Source of the DNA: Pseudomonas sp. BP8
GTDB taxonomy: Bacteria; Pseudomonadota; Gammaproteobacteria; Pseudomonadales; Pseudomonadaceae
Reading direction: 5' to 3'
DNA: 64,000 nucleotides
NCBI RefSeq assembly: GCF_017875955.1
Contig: NZ_JAGINK010000001.1
Location: 3,192,501 to 3,256,500 of the forward strand
Shown here: one piece after another, positions 35,400 to 44,723 of the stretch
How the letters are laid out: the number at the start of each line of letters is the position of its first letter
How positions within the stretch are numbered: position 1 is the first letter of the stretch
Translations under genes and position numbers: made by a program
Notes under the pieces: model-generated
The model's input: only the letters and a program-made list of their open reading frames with translations
The model's database searches: none
Told to the model about the DNA's origin: nothing

Positions 35400-37052
35400 G
35401 TGATCGCTCACTCCGTCGATGACCCGTTCTACTACCTGCACAATTTTCGTCACGTACTGACCTGGGTCGCTCACCGTTATTCCGACCTGCTCGATGCCTC
35501 TGAGCAGACTTTTCTCGCTGAGTTCCAGCGCTTGCCGCAGGCTGCCCAGGCCATGCTGGTACGCATGGTCATGCGCAAGGGCGAGCTGTTTCGCAGCGAC
35601 AAGCTCAACTATGCCGAGATCGGTGATCCGCTCGACGCCTTGCAGCCGCTGCTGACGCTTGGCTGGATCTGTGATCGTGCGCCACTTTCGCTCGAGCAGC
35701 TGTTTGGTCTTTTGCGCAAGGAAGAACTGGCCGACTGCTTTGCCGCACAGCTGAGCCGACCGCGTGCGGCCAAGGCCGACCTGCTGGCGCAGTTGCAGCC
35801 CCTGCAGTTGCCTCCCAGGCCATTAGCTGAATGGTTTGCCCAGCGCCCGTTGCAGATTGTGCACTGGCGTCTGCAGCCGCTGTGCGATCGCCTGCGCCTG
35901 CTGTTCTTTGGCAACCTCTACCAGGACTGGTCGGAGTTCGTCTTGGCCGACCTGGGCGTGCTGCGCTTTGAAAAAGTCCCGTTCAGCGATGACTCGCGTG
36001 CTCTGCGCCGGCGTGCCGAGGTCGATTTGGCAATGGCCTTGCATCAGTGTGCCGAGCGCCTGGAGCAGGGCGAGGCGCCGGGCGTGCTGGTGGCGGCTCT
36101 GGAGGGCCTGCACAGCGACAACCCGTGGCTGGCCAGGCGTCGCTCCCGGCTGTTGTTCAGCATCGGTCAGCGCTGCGAACGCCTGGCTGACTGGGAACTG
36201 GCGCTGACGGTGTATGACCAGAGCAGCCATGCCGAAGCGCGTATCCGTCAGGTGCGGGTACTGGAGCGCAGCGAGCAGTGGCTACGAGCTCAACAGCTTG
36301 CCGAGCAGATCGCCAGTGCACCGGCCAATGCCCTCGAGGTGCAGGCGCTGGAGCGCATGTTGCCGCGCCTGGCGCGCAAGTTGGGCGGGCCGCCGACGCC
36401 GCGTCGACGCACCAGCGAAGTGACCGTGATTGAGCTGGAGCTGCCGGCGCAGATGGCCGTACTGGGGGTTGAAGAAGCAGTCCGCCTGCACCTGGCCGAG
36501 GACGGCGGGCAGGTGCATTACGTCGAAAATACCTTGTTCAACAGCCTGTTCGGTCTGCTCTGCTGGGAGCCGATTTTCGCGCCGATCCCAGGCGCGTTCT
36601 TCCACCCCTTCCAGGGTGCACCGCAGGACCTCCACGACGCTGATTTTCGTCAACGCCGCGCGGCGCTGTTCGATGCCTGCCTGGCCCGACTCGACCAAGG
36701 CACACATGGCCCGGCCATCCGCGCCTGCTTCGAAGCCAAGCAGGGCCTGCAGTCGCCCTTCGTATTCTGGTCGATGCTGACCCCGCAGTTGCTGGAGGCG
36801 GCCTTGGCCTGCTTGCCGGCGATGCACCTCAAACAGTGCTTCCTGCGCCTGTTGCAAGACATTCGCAACAACCGTGCGGGCATGCCCGACCTGATTCAGT
36901 TTTGGCCGGAGCAGGGCAGCTACCGCATGGTCGAGGTCAAGGGCCCGGGTGATCGTCTGCAGGATAACCAGTTGCGCTGGCTGGCGTTCTGCCGCGAGCA
37001 CGGTTTGCCGGTCACTGTCTGCCATGTGCGTTGGCGCGAGCAGCCGGCATGA
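35400..37052 (+). CDS. bacterial FAN1 (VRR-NUC structure-specific nuclease)
   Basis: 550 residues from GTG 35400, close to the length of characterised Pseudomonas FAN1. The N-terminal domain (YYLHNFRHVLTWVAHRYSDLL, LLVRMVMRKGELFRSDKLNYAEIG) is the FAN1 SAP/DNA-binding part; a TPR-like middle follows (about 230-330); the C-terminal VRR-NUC has ENTLFNSLFGLLCWEPIF and the catalytic set RAGMPDLIQF…YRMVEVKGPGDRLQDNQLRWL (Asp, Glu-x-Lys, Gln; about residues 495-520). FAN1 cuts 5' flaps and unhooks interstrand crosslinks. Its stop overlaps the helicase start (ATGA). Confidence 0.9.
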   Translation: MIAHSVDDPFYYLHNFRHVLTWVAHRYSDLLDASEQTFLAEFQRLPQAAQAMLVRMVMRKGELFRSDKLNYAEIGDPLDALQPLLTLGWICDRAPLSLEQLFGLLRKEELADCFAAQLSRPRAAKADLLAQLQPLQLPPRPLAEWFAQRPLQIVHWRLQPLCDRLRLLFFGNLYQDWSEFVLADLGVLRFEKVPFSDDSRALRRRAEVDLAMALHQCAERLEQGEAPGVLVAALEGLHSDNPWLARRRSRLLFSIGQRCERLADWELALTVYDQSSHAEARIRQVRVLERSEQWLRAQQLAEQIASAPANALEVQALERMLPRLARKLGGPPTPRRRTSEVTVIELELPAQMAVLGVEEAVRLHLAEDGGQVHYVENTLFNSLFGLLCWEPIFAPIPGAFFHPFQGAPQDLHDADFRQRRAALFDACLARLDQGTHGPAIRACFEAKQGLQSPFVFWSMLTPQLLEAALACLPAMHLKQCFLRLLQDIRNNRAGMPDLIQFWPEQGSYRMVEVKGPGDRLQDNQLRWLAFCREHGLPVTVCHVRWREQPA

Positions 37053-39310
37053 GTTATTCGGTGGCGGTGCGTGCGTTGTGCGAGTTCAGCGCCAAGATCG
37101 GCGACCTCGACCTGCGCTTCACGCCTTCGCCCACGGCCCAGGAGGGTATCGCCGGCCATCGCCGGGTGGTGGCTCGCCGCGATCCTGGTTATGAGTCCGA
37201 GGTGGCGTTGCAGGGCGAGTACCAAAGCCTGCAGGTGCGCGGCCGCGCCGATGGCTATGACCCTGTGCGCAATCGCCTCGAAGAGATCAAGACCCATCGC
37301 GGCGATCTTGCCCGGCAACCGGCCAATCACCGCCAACTGCATTGGGCCCAGGCCAAGGTGTATGCCTGGCTGTTGTGCCAGGCGCGGCAGCTGTCGACCA
37401 TCGAGGTGGCGCTGGTCTACCTGGACGTCGACAGCGACCGGCAGACGTTGATCAGCGAACAGTACAGCGCCGCCGACCTGCAAGGCTTTTTCGAGGCACA
37501 GTGCCAGTGCTTTCTGGCGTGGGCACAGAGCCAGGAGCAGCGGCTTGCCGAGCGCGACCGCGGCCTGCTGGCGCTGGGCTTCCCCTATGCGCAGTTCCGT
37601 CAGGGCCAGCGCCAACTGGCAGAGACCCTGTACAAGGCCGTCAGTACCGGCCGGTGCCTGATGGCTCAAGCCAGCACCGGCATTGGCAAGACCCTGGGCA
37701 CGCTGTTTCCGTTGCTCAAGGCGATGGTGCCGCAACGGCTCGACAAGCTGTACTTCCTCACCGCGAAAACGCCCGGCCGGGCGCTGGCCCTGGATGCCCT
37801 CGAACAGATTACCGAGGCCAGCGCGCAGCCGGCCTTGCGCACCCTGGAACTGATCGCGCGGGACAAGGCCTGTGAATACCCGGGCAGCGCCTGCCACGGT
37901 GAATCCTGTGTCCTCGCCAGAGGCTTCTACGACCGTCTGCCCGCAGCGCGTGAAGCCGCTTCACGGGTAGCCGTGCTCAACCGCGAGGCGCTACGTGAGG
38001 TGGCTCTGGTTCATCAGGTCTGTCCGTACTACCTGGGCCAGGAAATGGCCCGCTGGGTCGACGTTGTGGTCGCCGACTACAACTACTACTTCGATGCTCA
38101 CGCACTGCTGTTTGGCCTGGCCCAGGCCAACCAATGGCGGGTGTCGGTACTGGTGGACGAGGCGCACAACCTGGTTGAACGGGGGCGCGGGATGTACAGC
38201 GCCAGCCTCGACCAGGGCCAGCTGCTGGCATTGCGCCAAAGCAAGCCGGAGGGCTTGGGTAGCGCACTCGACCGGCTCAACCGCCAGTGGAACGCGCTGT
38301 ACAAGGAGCAGCGCGCCCCGTACCAGGCCAGTGAGCGCCTGCCGGATGCCTTTGTCAGTGCGTTGCAGCAGTGCATCGGGTTGATCCAGGAGCGGCTCAA
38401 TCAGGCGCCGGTCGGCCTTGATCCACAGATCTTGCAGTTCTTTTACCAGGCGTTGCAGTTCAGCCGGGTAGCGGAGCTGTTCGACGAGCACTTCCTGTTC
38501 GATGTCAGCGTGCGCAATGGCTCGGGCAAGCGGCGTCTGGCCACCCTGTGCCTGCGCAACGTGGTTCCGGCGCGCCTGCTTGGCCCGCGGATGACTGCCG
38601 CGCGCAGTGTCACCTTGTTCTCCGCCACCTTGAGCCCACGGCACTTTTATACCGACCTGCTGGGAATGCCCGCCGACACCGCCTGGCTGGACGTGGCGGC
38701 GCCGTTTCGTGCCGAGCAGCTCGATGTGCGCATCATCACCCGGGTATCGACGCGGTATCAGCAGCGCCATGCCTCGCTTGCGCCAATTGTCGAACTGATC
38801 GCCGAGCAATACCGCAGTCGGCCGGGCAATTACCTGGCGTTTTTCAGCAGCTTTGAATACCTGCAACAGGTTGCCGGGTTGCTGGCTGAACGCTACCCAG
38901 AGCTACCACGCTGGGAGCAGGCCGCCGGGATGGATGAGGCGGCCCGCGAGGCGTTTCTGGCGCGTTTCGTGGCGGATGGCCAGGGCATTGGTTTTGCCGT
39001 GCTGGGTGGCGCGTTTGGCGAAGGTGTCGACTTGCCTGGCACGCGCCTGATCGGTGCGTTCGTCGCCACCCTTGGGCTGCCTCAGGTCAACCCGATCAAT
39101 GAGCAGTTCAAGCAGCGCCTCGGCCGGCAGTTTGGCGCAGGCTTTGACTACGCCTACCTGTACCCCGGCGTGCGCAAGGTGATCCAGGCTGCCGGGCGGG
39201 TGATTCGCGGTGACCAGGACCGCGGCGTGCTGCTGCTGATCGATGAGCGCTTCGCCGAGCCGCGGGTGCAGCAGATGTTTCCTGGCTGGTGGCAGACGGC
39301 CTGCGAATAA
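37049..39310 (+). CDS. XPD/DinG-type Fe-S helicase with N-terminal PD-(D/E)XK nuclease domain
   Basis: 753 residues from ATG 37049 (4-nt overlap with FAN1). Residues 1-150 form a RecB/Cas4-like nuclease: Asp68 in GRADG, Glu79-Ile-Lys81, and QLHWAQ at 96-101. The helicase has Walker A ASTGIGKT (208-215), the Fe-S cysteines in CEYPGSACHGESC and VCPYY, the DEAH box VDEAHN, the SATLSP motif, and motifs V/VI (GAFGEGVDLPGTRLIG, QAAGRVIRG). XPD-type 5'-3' DNA helicases include FANCJ, DinG and XPD. Coupling to FAN1 suggests joint processing of crosslinks or flaps (inference). Confidence 0.9.
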   Translation: MSYSVAVRALCEFSAKIGDLDLRFTPSPTAQEGIAGHRRVVARRDPGYESEVALQGEYQSLQVRGRADGYDPVRNRLEEIKTHRGDLARQPANHRQLHWAQAKVYAWLLCQARQLSTIEVALVYLDVDSDRQTLISEQYSAADLQGFFEAQCQCFLAWAQSQEQRLAERDRGLLALGFPYAQFRQGQRQLAETLYKAVSTGRCLMAQASTGIGKTLGTLFPLLKAMVPQRLDKLYFLTAKTPGRALALDALEQITEASAQPALRTLELIARDKACEYPGSACHGESCVLARGFYDRLPAAREAASRVAVLNREALREVALVHQVCPYYLGQEMARWVDVVVADYNYYFDAHALLFGLAQANQWRVSVLVDEAHNLVERGRGMYSASLDQGQLLALRQSKPEGLGSALDRLNRQWNALYKEQRAPYQASERLPDAFVSALQQCIGLIQERLNQAPVGLDPQILQFFYQALQFSRVAELFDEHFLFDVSVRNGSGKRRLATLCLRNVVPARLLGPRMTAARSVTLFSATLSPRHFYTDLLGMPADTAWLDVAAPFRAEQLDVRIITRVSTRYQQRHASLAPIVELIAEQYRSRPGNYLAFFSSFEYLQQVAGLLAERYPELPRWEQAAGMDEAAREAFLARFVADGQGIGFAVLGGAFGEGVDLPGTRLIGAFVATLGLPQVNPINEQFKQRLGRQFGAGFDYAYLYPGVRKVIQAAGRVIRGDQDRGVLLLIDERFAEPRVQQMFPGWWQTACE

Positions 39311-39397
39311 TCCCGGGACGTCTTATCGCACGGCATTGCAACTCCCAGTACACTGAGTGTTCCAACCCCCTACATTCGTTGACCTCGAGGTTTTTGC

Positions 39398-41035
39398 ATG
39401 ACGCTCAGTCCTTTGGCAGGCAAGCCGGCTCCAGCCAGCGTGTTAGTCGATATCCCCCGCCTGCTGACCGCTTACTACACTGGCCGTCCCGATGCGTCGG
39501 TGGCAGCCCAGCGGGTGGCCTTTGGGACGTCGGGGCACCGGGGGACCTCCCTGGAGCTGAGTTTTAACGAAGACCACGTCCTGGCCATTACCCAGGCCAT
39601 CTGCCTTTACCGTGCAGCGCAGGGCATCGACGGCCCCGTGTTCATTGGCGCCGACACCCACGCGCTGTCTGCGCCGGCGGCGGCCAGTGCGCTGCAAGTG
39701 CTGGCTGCCAACGGGGTGCAGGTGATGTTGTCCAAGGACGACGAGTACACCCCGACCCCGGCGGTGTCGCACGCTATTCTCTGTTACAACCGCGGTCGCC
39801 AGAGCGGCCTGGCCGACGGCATTGTCATTACGCCATCGCACAATCCTCCGCAAAGTGGCGGCTTCAAGTACAACCCGCCCAATGGTGGCCCGGCCGACAG
39901 CGACGTGACCAAGTGGGTCGAGGCCAAGGCCAACGAACTGCTGGCTGCCGGCCTGGCGGGCGTCAAGCGCATGGAGCATGCCCAGGCACTGCAGGCGCCG
40001 ACCACCCATCGGCATGACTACATTGGCAGCTATGTGGCCGACCTGGAAAACGTCATCGACTTCGACGTCATCCGTAGCGCCAATCTGCGCCTGGGCGTCG
40101 ATCCACTGGGCGGGGCAGGGGTGCGCTACTGGCAGGCGATCGCCGATCACTACCGGTTGAACCTGGAAGTGGTCAACACCGAGGTTGATCCGACGTTCCG
40201 CTTCATGACCGTCGATTGGGACGGCCAGATCCGCATGGACCCATCCTCGCCCTACGCGATGCAAGGCCTGATCGGCCTGCGTGAGCGTTTCGACGTGGCC
40301 TTTGCCTGCGACCCGGACCATGACCGCCACGGCATCGTCACCGCCGATGGCTTGTTGCAGCCTAATAATTATCTGGCGGTAACCATCGATTACCTGTTCC
40401 GCAACCGTCCGCAATGGCGCAGCGACGCCGCGGTGGGCAAGACCGTGGTCAGCAGCGGGCTGATCGACCGGGTCACGGCGCGCCTGGGGCGCACCTTGTT
40501 CGAAGTGCCGGTCGGCTTCAAGTACTTCGCCCAAGGGTTGTTCGACGGTTCGCTGGGCTTTGGTGGCGAGGAGAGTGCGGGTGCTTCGTTCCTGCGTCGT
40601 GACGGATCGGTCTGGGCGACCGACAAGGACGGCCTGATTCCGGCATTGCTGGCGGCCGAGATGACCGCGCGTACCGGGCGCAATCCAAGCCAGGCCTACG
40701 CTGACCTCACCGATGCCTTGGGCAAGCCATACGCCACGCGGGTCGAGGCCAAGGCCGATGTGCGCCAGAAGGCCTTGCTGAGCAAGCTGGCCCCGGAGCA
40801 GGTCACCTCCACCGAGTTGGCGGGCGAGCCGATCGTGCAGGTGTTGAGTCATGCGCCGGGTAACGGCCAGGCGATTGGCGGGCTGAAAGTGATGACGGCC
40901 AATGGCTGGTTCGCTGCACGGCCATCCGGCACTGAAGACATTTACAAGATCTATGCCGAGAGCTTTATCGACGAGGCGCATTTGCAGCGTCTGGTTGCAG
41001 AGGCTCAAGTGCTGGTGGATGCGGCGATCGCCTGA
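39398..41035 (+). CDS. pgm: phosphoglucomutase (alpha-D-glucose-specific)
   Basis: 545 residues, full length. Active-site phosphoserine loop [25 protein letters not shown], metal loop [10 protein letters not shown], sugar-specificity loop [10 protein letters not shown], and phosphate-binding [12 protein letters not shown]. Interconverts glucose-1-P and glucose-6-P for glycogen, trehalose and envelope sugars. Monocistronic, 87 bp after the helicase. Confidence 0.95.
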   Translation: MTLSPLAGKPAPASVLVDIPRLLTAYYTGRPDASVAAQRVAFGTSGHRGTSLELSFNEDHVLAITQAICLYRAAQGIDGPVFIGADTHALSAPAAASALQVLAANGVQVMLSKDDEYTPTPAVSHAILCYNRGRQSGLADGIVITPSHNPPQSGGFKYNPPNGGPADSDVTKWVEAKANELLAAGLAGVKRMEHAQALQAPTTHRHDYIGSYVADLENVIDFDVIRSANLRLGVDPLGGAGVRYWQAIADHYRLNLEVVNTEVDPTFRFMTVDWDGQIRMDPSSPYAMQGLIGLRERFDVAFACDPDHDRHGIVTADGLLQPNNYLAVTIDYLFRNRPQWRSDAAVGKTVVSSGLIDRVTARLGRTLFEVPVGFKYFAQGLFDGSLGFGGEESAGASFLRRDGSVWATDKDGLIPALLAAEMTARTGRNPSQAYADLTDALGKPYATRVEAKADVRQKALLSKLAPEQVTSTELAGEPIVQVLSHAPGNGQAIGGLKVMTANGWFAARPSGTEDIYKIYAESFIDEAHLQRLVAEAQVLVDAAIA

Positions 41036-41085
41036 CGCTTAGCCAGCCATCGCTGCGCGAAGATGCCGGTCCAGACACCTTGGTG

Positions 41086-41150
41086 TATGGCACCGGCTTC
41101 GCCGGTTTCGCGGGGCAAGCCCGCGCCTGCAGGACTGGTTCCTGCCAAAA
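41086..41150. repeat. REP-like element
   Basis: ACCGGCTTCGCCGGT hairpin followed by TCGCGGGGCAAGCCCGCGCC and CTGCAGGA, a common Pseudomonas REP form, 50 bp after pgm. Similar short copies are at 55960-56000 and 63691-63720. Confidence 0.6.
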
Positions 41151-41226
41151 CAATCGGTCAAGCGAAAGGCCATTCTCCCCTCAAGGCAGTTCTTTACGTA
41201 GCGTGCTAATCAAGGCTTTGACATTC

Positions 41227-41240
41227 ACTGCCTAGGCAGT
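41227..41240. promoter_or_regulatory. MarR-type operator
   Basis: Perfect 14-bp palindrome ACTGCCTAGGCAGT, 33 bp before the marR start. Symmetry, position and the downstream MarR-pump operon support autoregulation by the MarR protein. Confidence 0.7.
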
Positions 41241-41273
41241 AATATTTACACACAATTGCCTGAGCCGCTGCCG

Positions 41274-41747
41274 ATGTCTCATTTCAACTCGGAAAACTTC
41301 CAGACCTGCGCCATCGGCATGCTGCTGGGCCGCGCTGCGATCCTCAAGGACCGCATCCTCGACTGGCACCTGGAGAACGAAGGCGTTACCGCCGCGCAAT
41401 TCAAGGTGCTGATCATCGTCACCCAATACCAGGTCGATACCCCGGCCGAACTGTGCCGCTACCTGGGCCTGGACAGTGGTTCGATGACGCGCATGCTCGA
41501 TCGCCTCGAAACCAAGGGGCTGATCCTGCGCAACCGCTGCCCGGACGACCGGCGCCAAGTGCGTCTGGCACTGACTGCCGATGGCCAGCGCCTGGCAGAC
41601 CAATTGCCCGTGATCGGCGCGGCGGCAATGAATGAACTGGTCGGCGTGCTGCAAGCCGAGGAGCTGAAGACCCTCGAAGGTTTGCTGGCCAAGGTGCTCC
41701 TGAGCGCTGGCGACCCCCTGACGATCCGCCGCTTCGGCGATCGTTGA
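41274..41747 (+). CDS. MarR-family repressor of the emrAB operon
   Basis: 157 residues from ATG 41274 (MSHFNSENFQTCAIGMLLGRAA); an in-frame start at 41256 is possible. The winged HTH is TPAELCRYLGLDSGSMTRMLDRLETKGLILRNRCPDDRRQVRLALTADG (about 60-110), with the DDRR wing typical of MarR. Probably represses itself and emrAB, released by a phenolic or drug ligand. emrA follows after 30 bp. Confidence 0.88.
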   Translation: MSHFNSENFQTCAIGMLLGRAAILKDRILDWHLENEGVTAAQFKVLIIVTQYQVDTPAELCRYLGLDSGSMTRMLDRLETKGLILRNRCPDDRRQVRLALTADGQRLADQLPVIGAAAMNELVGVLQAEELKTLEGLLAKVLLSAGDPLTIRRFGDR

Positions 41748-41777
41748 TCCCTGTTACGACTTATCCAAGGTACTGTC

Positions 41778-42971
41778 ATGGCTACTCCTGCGGACACATC
41801 CCCCTCCACGCCAGTGCCCGAGGCCTCGGCCAAGCGCAAGACCTGGCTGCTCGCCCTGCTGGTGCTGGTCATTCTTGGCGGCGCTTGCACCTGGGCCTGG
41901 TACAGCCTGGTCGGGCGCTGGCACGAAAGCACCGACGACGCCTACGTCAATGGCAACGTGGTCGAAATCACGCCGCTGGTGACCGGCACCGTCACCAGTA
42001 TTGGCGCCGACGATGGCGACCTGGTGCATGCCGGCCAGGTCCTGCTGCAGTTCGATCCTGCCGACAGCGAGGTCGCCTTGCAGGCTGCCGAAGCCAAGCT
42101 GGCGCGCACCGTGCGTGAAGTGCGCGGGCTGTACAGCAACGTCGACGCACTCAAAGCGCAGTTGCAGAGCCGCACTGCCGAACTGAAAAAGGCGCGTGAC
42201 AACTACAACCGGCGCAAGGTGCTCGCCGACAGCGGTGCAATTGCCGCTGAAGAAATCTCGCATGCCCGTGATGACCTGAGCTCGGCGCAGAGCGCTCTGG
42301 ATAACGCCCGTCAGCAGCTCAACACCAGCACGGCGCTGATCGACGACACCGTGGTGTCGTCGCACCCAGAGGTCATGGCTGCCGCCGCCGACCTGCGCCA
42401 GGCCTATCTCGACCACGCCCGTACCACCTTGGTGGCGCCGGTAACCGGCTATGTCGCCAAGCGCACGGTGCAACTCGGCCAGCGCCTGCAGCCGGGTACC
42501 GCGACCATGGCGGTGATCCCGCTTGATCAGGTGTGGATCGACGCCAACTTCAAGGAAACCCAACTGCGCAATATGCGTATCGGCCAGCCGGTCGAGATCA
42601 ACGCTGATCTGTATGGCAGCGACGTCAAGTACACCGGCACTGTCGACAGCCTCGGCGCCGGTACCGGCAGTGCCTTCGCCTTGCTGCCTGCGCAGAACGC
42701 TACCGGCAACTGGATCAAGATCGTTCAGCGCGTGCCGGTGCGTATCCACCTGAGCCCGGAGCAACTCAAGGACCACCCCCTGCGCATCGGCCTGTCGACC
42801 GTGGTCGAAGTCGACCTGCATGACCAGAGCGGCCCGTCCCTGGCCCAGCAGCCGCCACAGCAGGCCAGCTACACCACCCAGGTGTATGACCGCCAGCTGG
42901 TCGAGGCCGACCAGATGATCGCCAAACTGATCCACGCCAACAGCGCCTCGGGCAAGACGGCCGTACGATGA
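41778..42971 (+). CDS. emrA: EmrA-like membrane-fusion (HlyD) protein
   Basis: 397 residues: one N-terminal TM helix (LLALLVLVILGGACTWAWYSLV), biotinyl-lipoyl-like half-motif (GNVVEITPLVTGTVTSIGADDGDLVHAGQVLLQFDP), a long helical hairpin (about 95-190), then the second lipoyl half (TTLVAPVTGYVAKRTVQLGQRLQPGTATMAVIPLDQVWIDANFKETQL). Links the EmrB pump to an outer-membrane channel, which is not encoded here. Overlaps emrB by 4 nt. Confidence 0.93.
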   Translation: MATPADTSPSTPVPEASAKRKTWLLALLVLVILGGACTWAWYSLVGRWHESTDDAYVNGNVVEITPLVTGTVTSIGADDGDLVHAGQVLLQFDPADSEVALQAAEAKLARTVREVRGLYSNVDALKAQLQSRTAELKKARDNYNRRKVLADSGAIAAEEISHARDDLSSAQSALDNARQQLNTSTALIDDTVVSSHPEVMAAAADLRQAYLDHARTTLVAPVTGYVAKRTVQLGQRLQPGTATMAVIPLDQVWIDANFKETQLRNMRIGQPVEINADLYGSDVKYTGTVDSLGAGTGSAFALLPAQNATGNWIKIVQRVPVRIHLSPEQLKDHPLRIGLSTVVEVDLHDQSGPSLAQQPPQQASYTTQVYDRQLVEADQMIAKLIHANSASGKTAVR

Positions 42972-44503
42972 GCAACAACGCACCCGCGCAGTTCACCCCG
43001 CCAAGCCTGTTGCTGACCACCATCGGCCTGTCGCTGGCGACCTTCATGCAGGTGCTCGACACCACTATCGCCAACGTCGCCTTGCCGACCATTTCCGGCA
43101 ACCTGGGTGTCAGCTACGAGCAGGGCACCTGGGTCATCACCTCGTTCGCCGTGAGTAACGCCATTGCCTTGCCGCTGACTGGCTGGTTGAGCCGGCGCTT
43201 TGGTGAGGTCAAGCTGTTCATCTGGGCCACGCTGCTGTTCGTGGTGGCGTCGTTTCTCTGTGGTATTGCTCAGTCGATGCCAGAGCTGGTGGGCTTTCGC
43301 GTGTTGCAAGGCGTGGTCGCCGGCCCGCTGTACCCGATGACCCAGACCCTGTTGATTGCAGTTTATCCACCGGCCAAACGGGGGATGGCCTTGGCTTTGC
43401 TGGCCATGGTCACGGTGGTCGCGCCCATTGCCGGGCCGATTCTCGGCGGCTGGATCACCGACAGCTACAGTTGGCCGTGGATCTTCTTCATCAACGTGCC
43501 GATCGGCCTGTTCGCCGCAGCCGTTGTGCGCCAGCAGATGCGCAGCCGGCCGGTGGTCACCAGCCGCCAACCGATGGACTATATCGGCCTGATCACGCTG
43601 ATCATCGGTGTCGGCGCCTTGCAGGTGGTGCTGGACAAGGGCAACGACCTGGATTGGTTCGAGTCGTCTTTCATCATCATCGGTAGCCTGATTTCGCTGG
43701 TATTCCTGGCGATCTTCATCATCTGGGAGCTGACCGACCGTCATCCGGTGGTCAACCTGCGGCTGTTCGCCCACCGTAACTTCCGCATTGGCACCCTGGT
43801 GCTGGTGGGCGGTTATGCGGGCTTCTTCGGCATCAACCTGATCCTGCCGCAGTGGCTGCAGACGCAGATGGGCTATACCGCTACCTGGGCGGGCCTGGCA
43901 GTGGCACCGATCGGTCTGTTACCCGTGGTGATGTCGCCCTTTGTCGGCAAATACGCGCACCGCTTCGACCTGCGCGTGCTGGCCGGCCTGGCGTTTCTGG
44001 CGATCGGCACCAGCTGCTATATGCGCGCCGGGTTCACCAGTGAGGTGGACTTCCAGCACATCGCCCTGGTGCAGCTGTTCATGGGTATCGGCGTGGCGCT
44101 GTTCTTCATGCCGACCTTGAGCATCCTGCTCTCGGACCTGCCGCCGAATCAGATTGCCGATGGTTCGGGGCTGGCGACCTTCCTGCGCACGCTCGGCGGC
44201 AGTTTTGCCGCGTCGCTGACCACCTGGATCTGGATCCGGCGCGCCGACCAGCACCATGCCCAGCTCAGCGAGCACATCAGCCAGTACGACCCGGTCACCC
44301 GGCACACGCTGGAGCAGCTCGGTGGGGCCAATGCGCAGAGTTATGCGCAGATGGAGCAAATCCTCAATGGCCAGGCATACATGATGTCGACCGTCGACTA
44401 CTTCACCCTGATGACCTGGATTTTCGCCGGCTTGATACTGCTGGTGTGGTTCGCCAAGCCGCCATTTACCGCCAAGGCCGGCCCGGCGTCGTCAGGCCAC
44501 TAG
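42968..44503 (+). CDS. emrB: EmrB-like DHA2 multidrug efflux permease
   Basis: 511 residues and about 14 TM helices. Signatures: MQVLDTTIANVALPTISGNLGVS (helix 1, motif D1), GWLSRRFGEVKLF (motif A), RVLQGVVAGPLYPMTQTLL (motif B), and GPILGGWITDSYSWPWIFFINVPIG (motif C). Proton-driven exporter acting with EmrA. Start overlaps the emrA stop (ATGA at 42968-42971). Confidence 0.94.
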   Translation: MSNNAPAQFTPPSLLLTTIGLSLATFMQVLDTTIANVALPTISGNLGVSYEQGTWVITSFAVSNAIALPLTGWLSRRFGEVKLFIWATLLFVVASFLCGIAQSMPELVGFRVLQGVVAGPLYPMTQTLLIAVYPPAKRGMALALLAMVTVVAPIAGPILGGWITDSYSWPWIFFINVPIGLFAAAVVRQQMRSRPVVTSRQPMDYIGLITLIIGVGALQVVLDKGNDLDWFESSFIIIGSLISLVFLAIFIIWELTDRHPVVNLRLFAHRNFRIGTLVLVGGYAGFFGINLILPQWLQTQMGYTATWAGLAVAPIGLLPVVMSPFVGKYAHRFDLRVLAGLAFLAIGTSCYMRAGFTSEVDFQHIALVQLFMGIGVALFFMPTLSILLSDLPPNQIADGSGLATFLRTLGGSFAASLTTWIWIRRADQHHAQLSEHISQYDPVTRHTLEQLGGANAQSYAQMEQILNGQAYMMSTVDYFTLMTWIFAGLILLVWFAKPPFTAKAGPASSGH

Positions 44504-44561
44504 TTGTCAATGGAAGTGGGTAGGCGATAGCCTTGTGCCATCATTTGCCAAGGGGAAATGG

Positions 44562-44711
44562 ATGGACAAGCGGGTCAGCAAGCTAGAGCCGGGGCTGCCA
44601 ATGGGCCGCGGCGGTCAGCCCGAAGAGGTCGCCGAGGCGATCCTCTGGTTGCTGTCCGACAAGGCCTCTTACTCCACTGGCAGCTTTATCGACCTCGGTG
44701 GCGGACGCTGA
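44562..44711 (+). pseudogene. C-terminal remnant of a short-chain dehydrogenase
   Basis: 49 codons: …PGLPMGRGGQPEEVAEAILWLLSDKASYSTGSFIDLGGGR followed by TGA, the unmistakable end of a classical SDR (PMGR-x-GxPEEVA…SDxASYxTG). The Rossmann fold and catalytic Tyr-Lys are absent: emrB ends 58 bp upstream. Probably left by a deletion joining emrB to this locus. Confidence 0.8.
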
Positions 44712-44723
44712 GTACACACCGCT

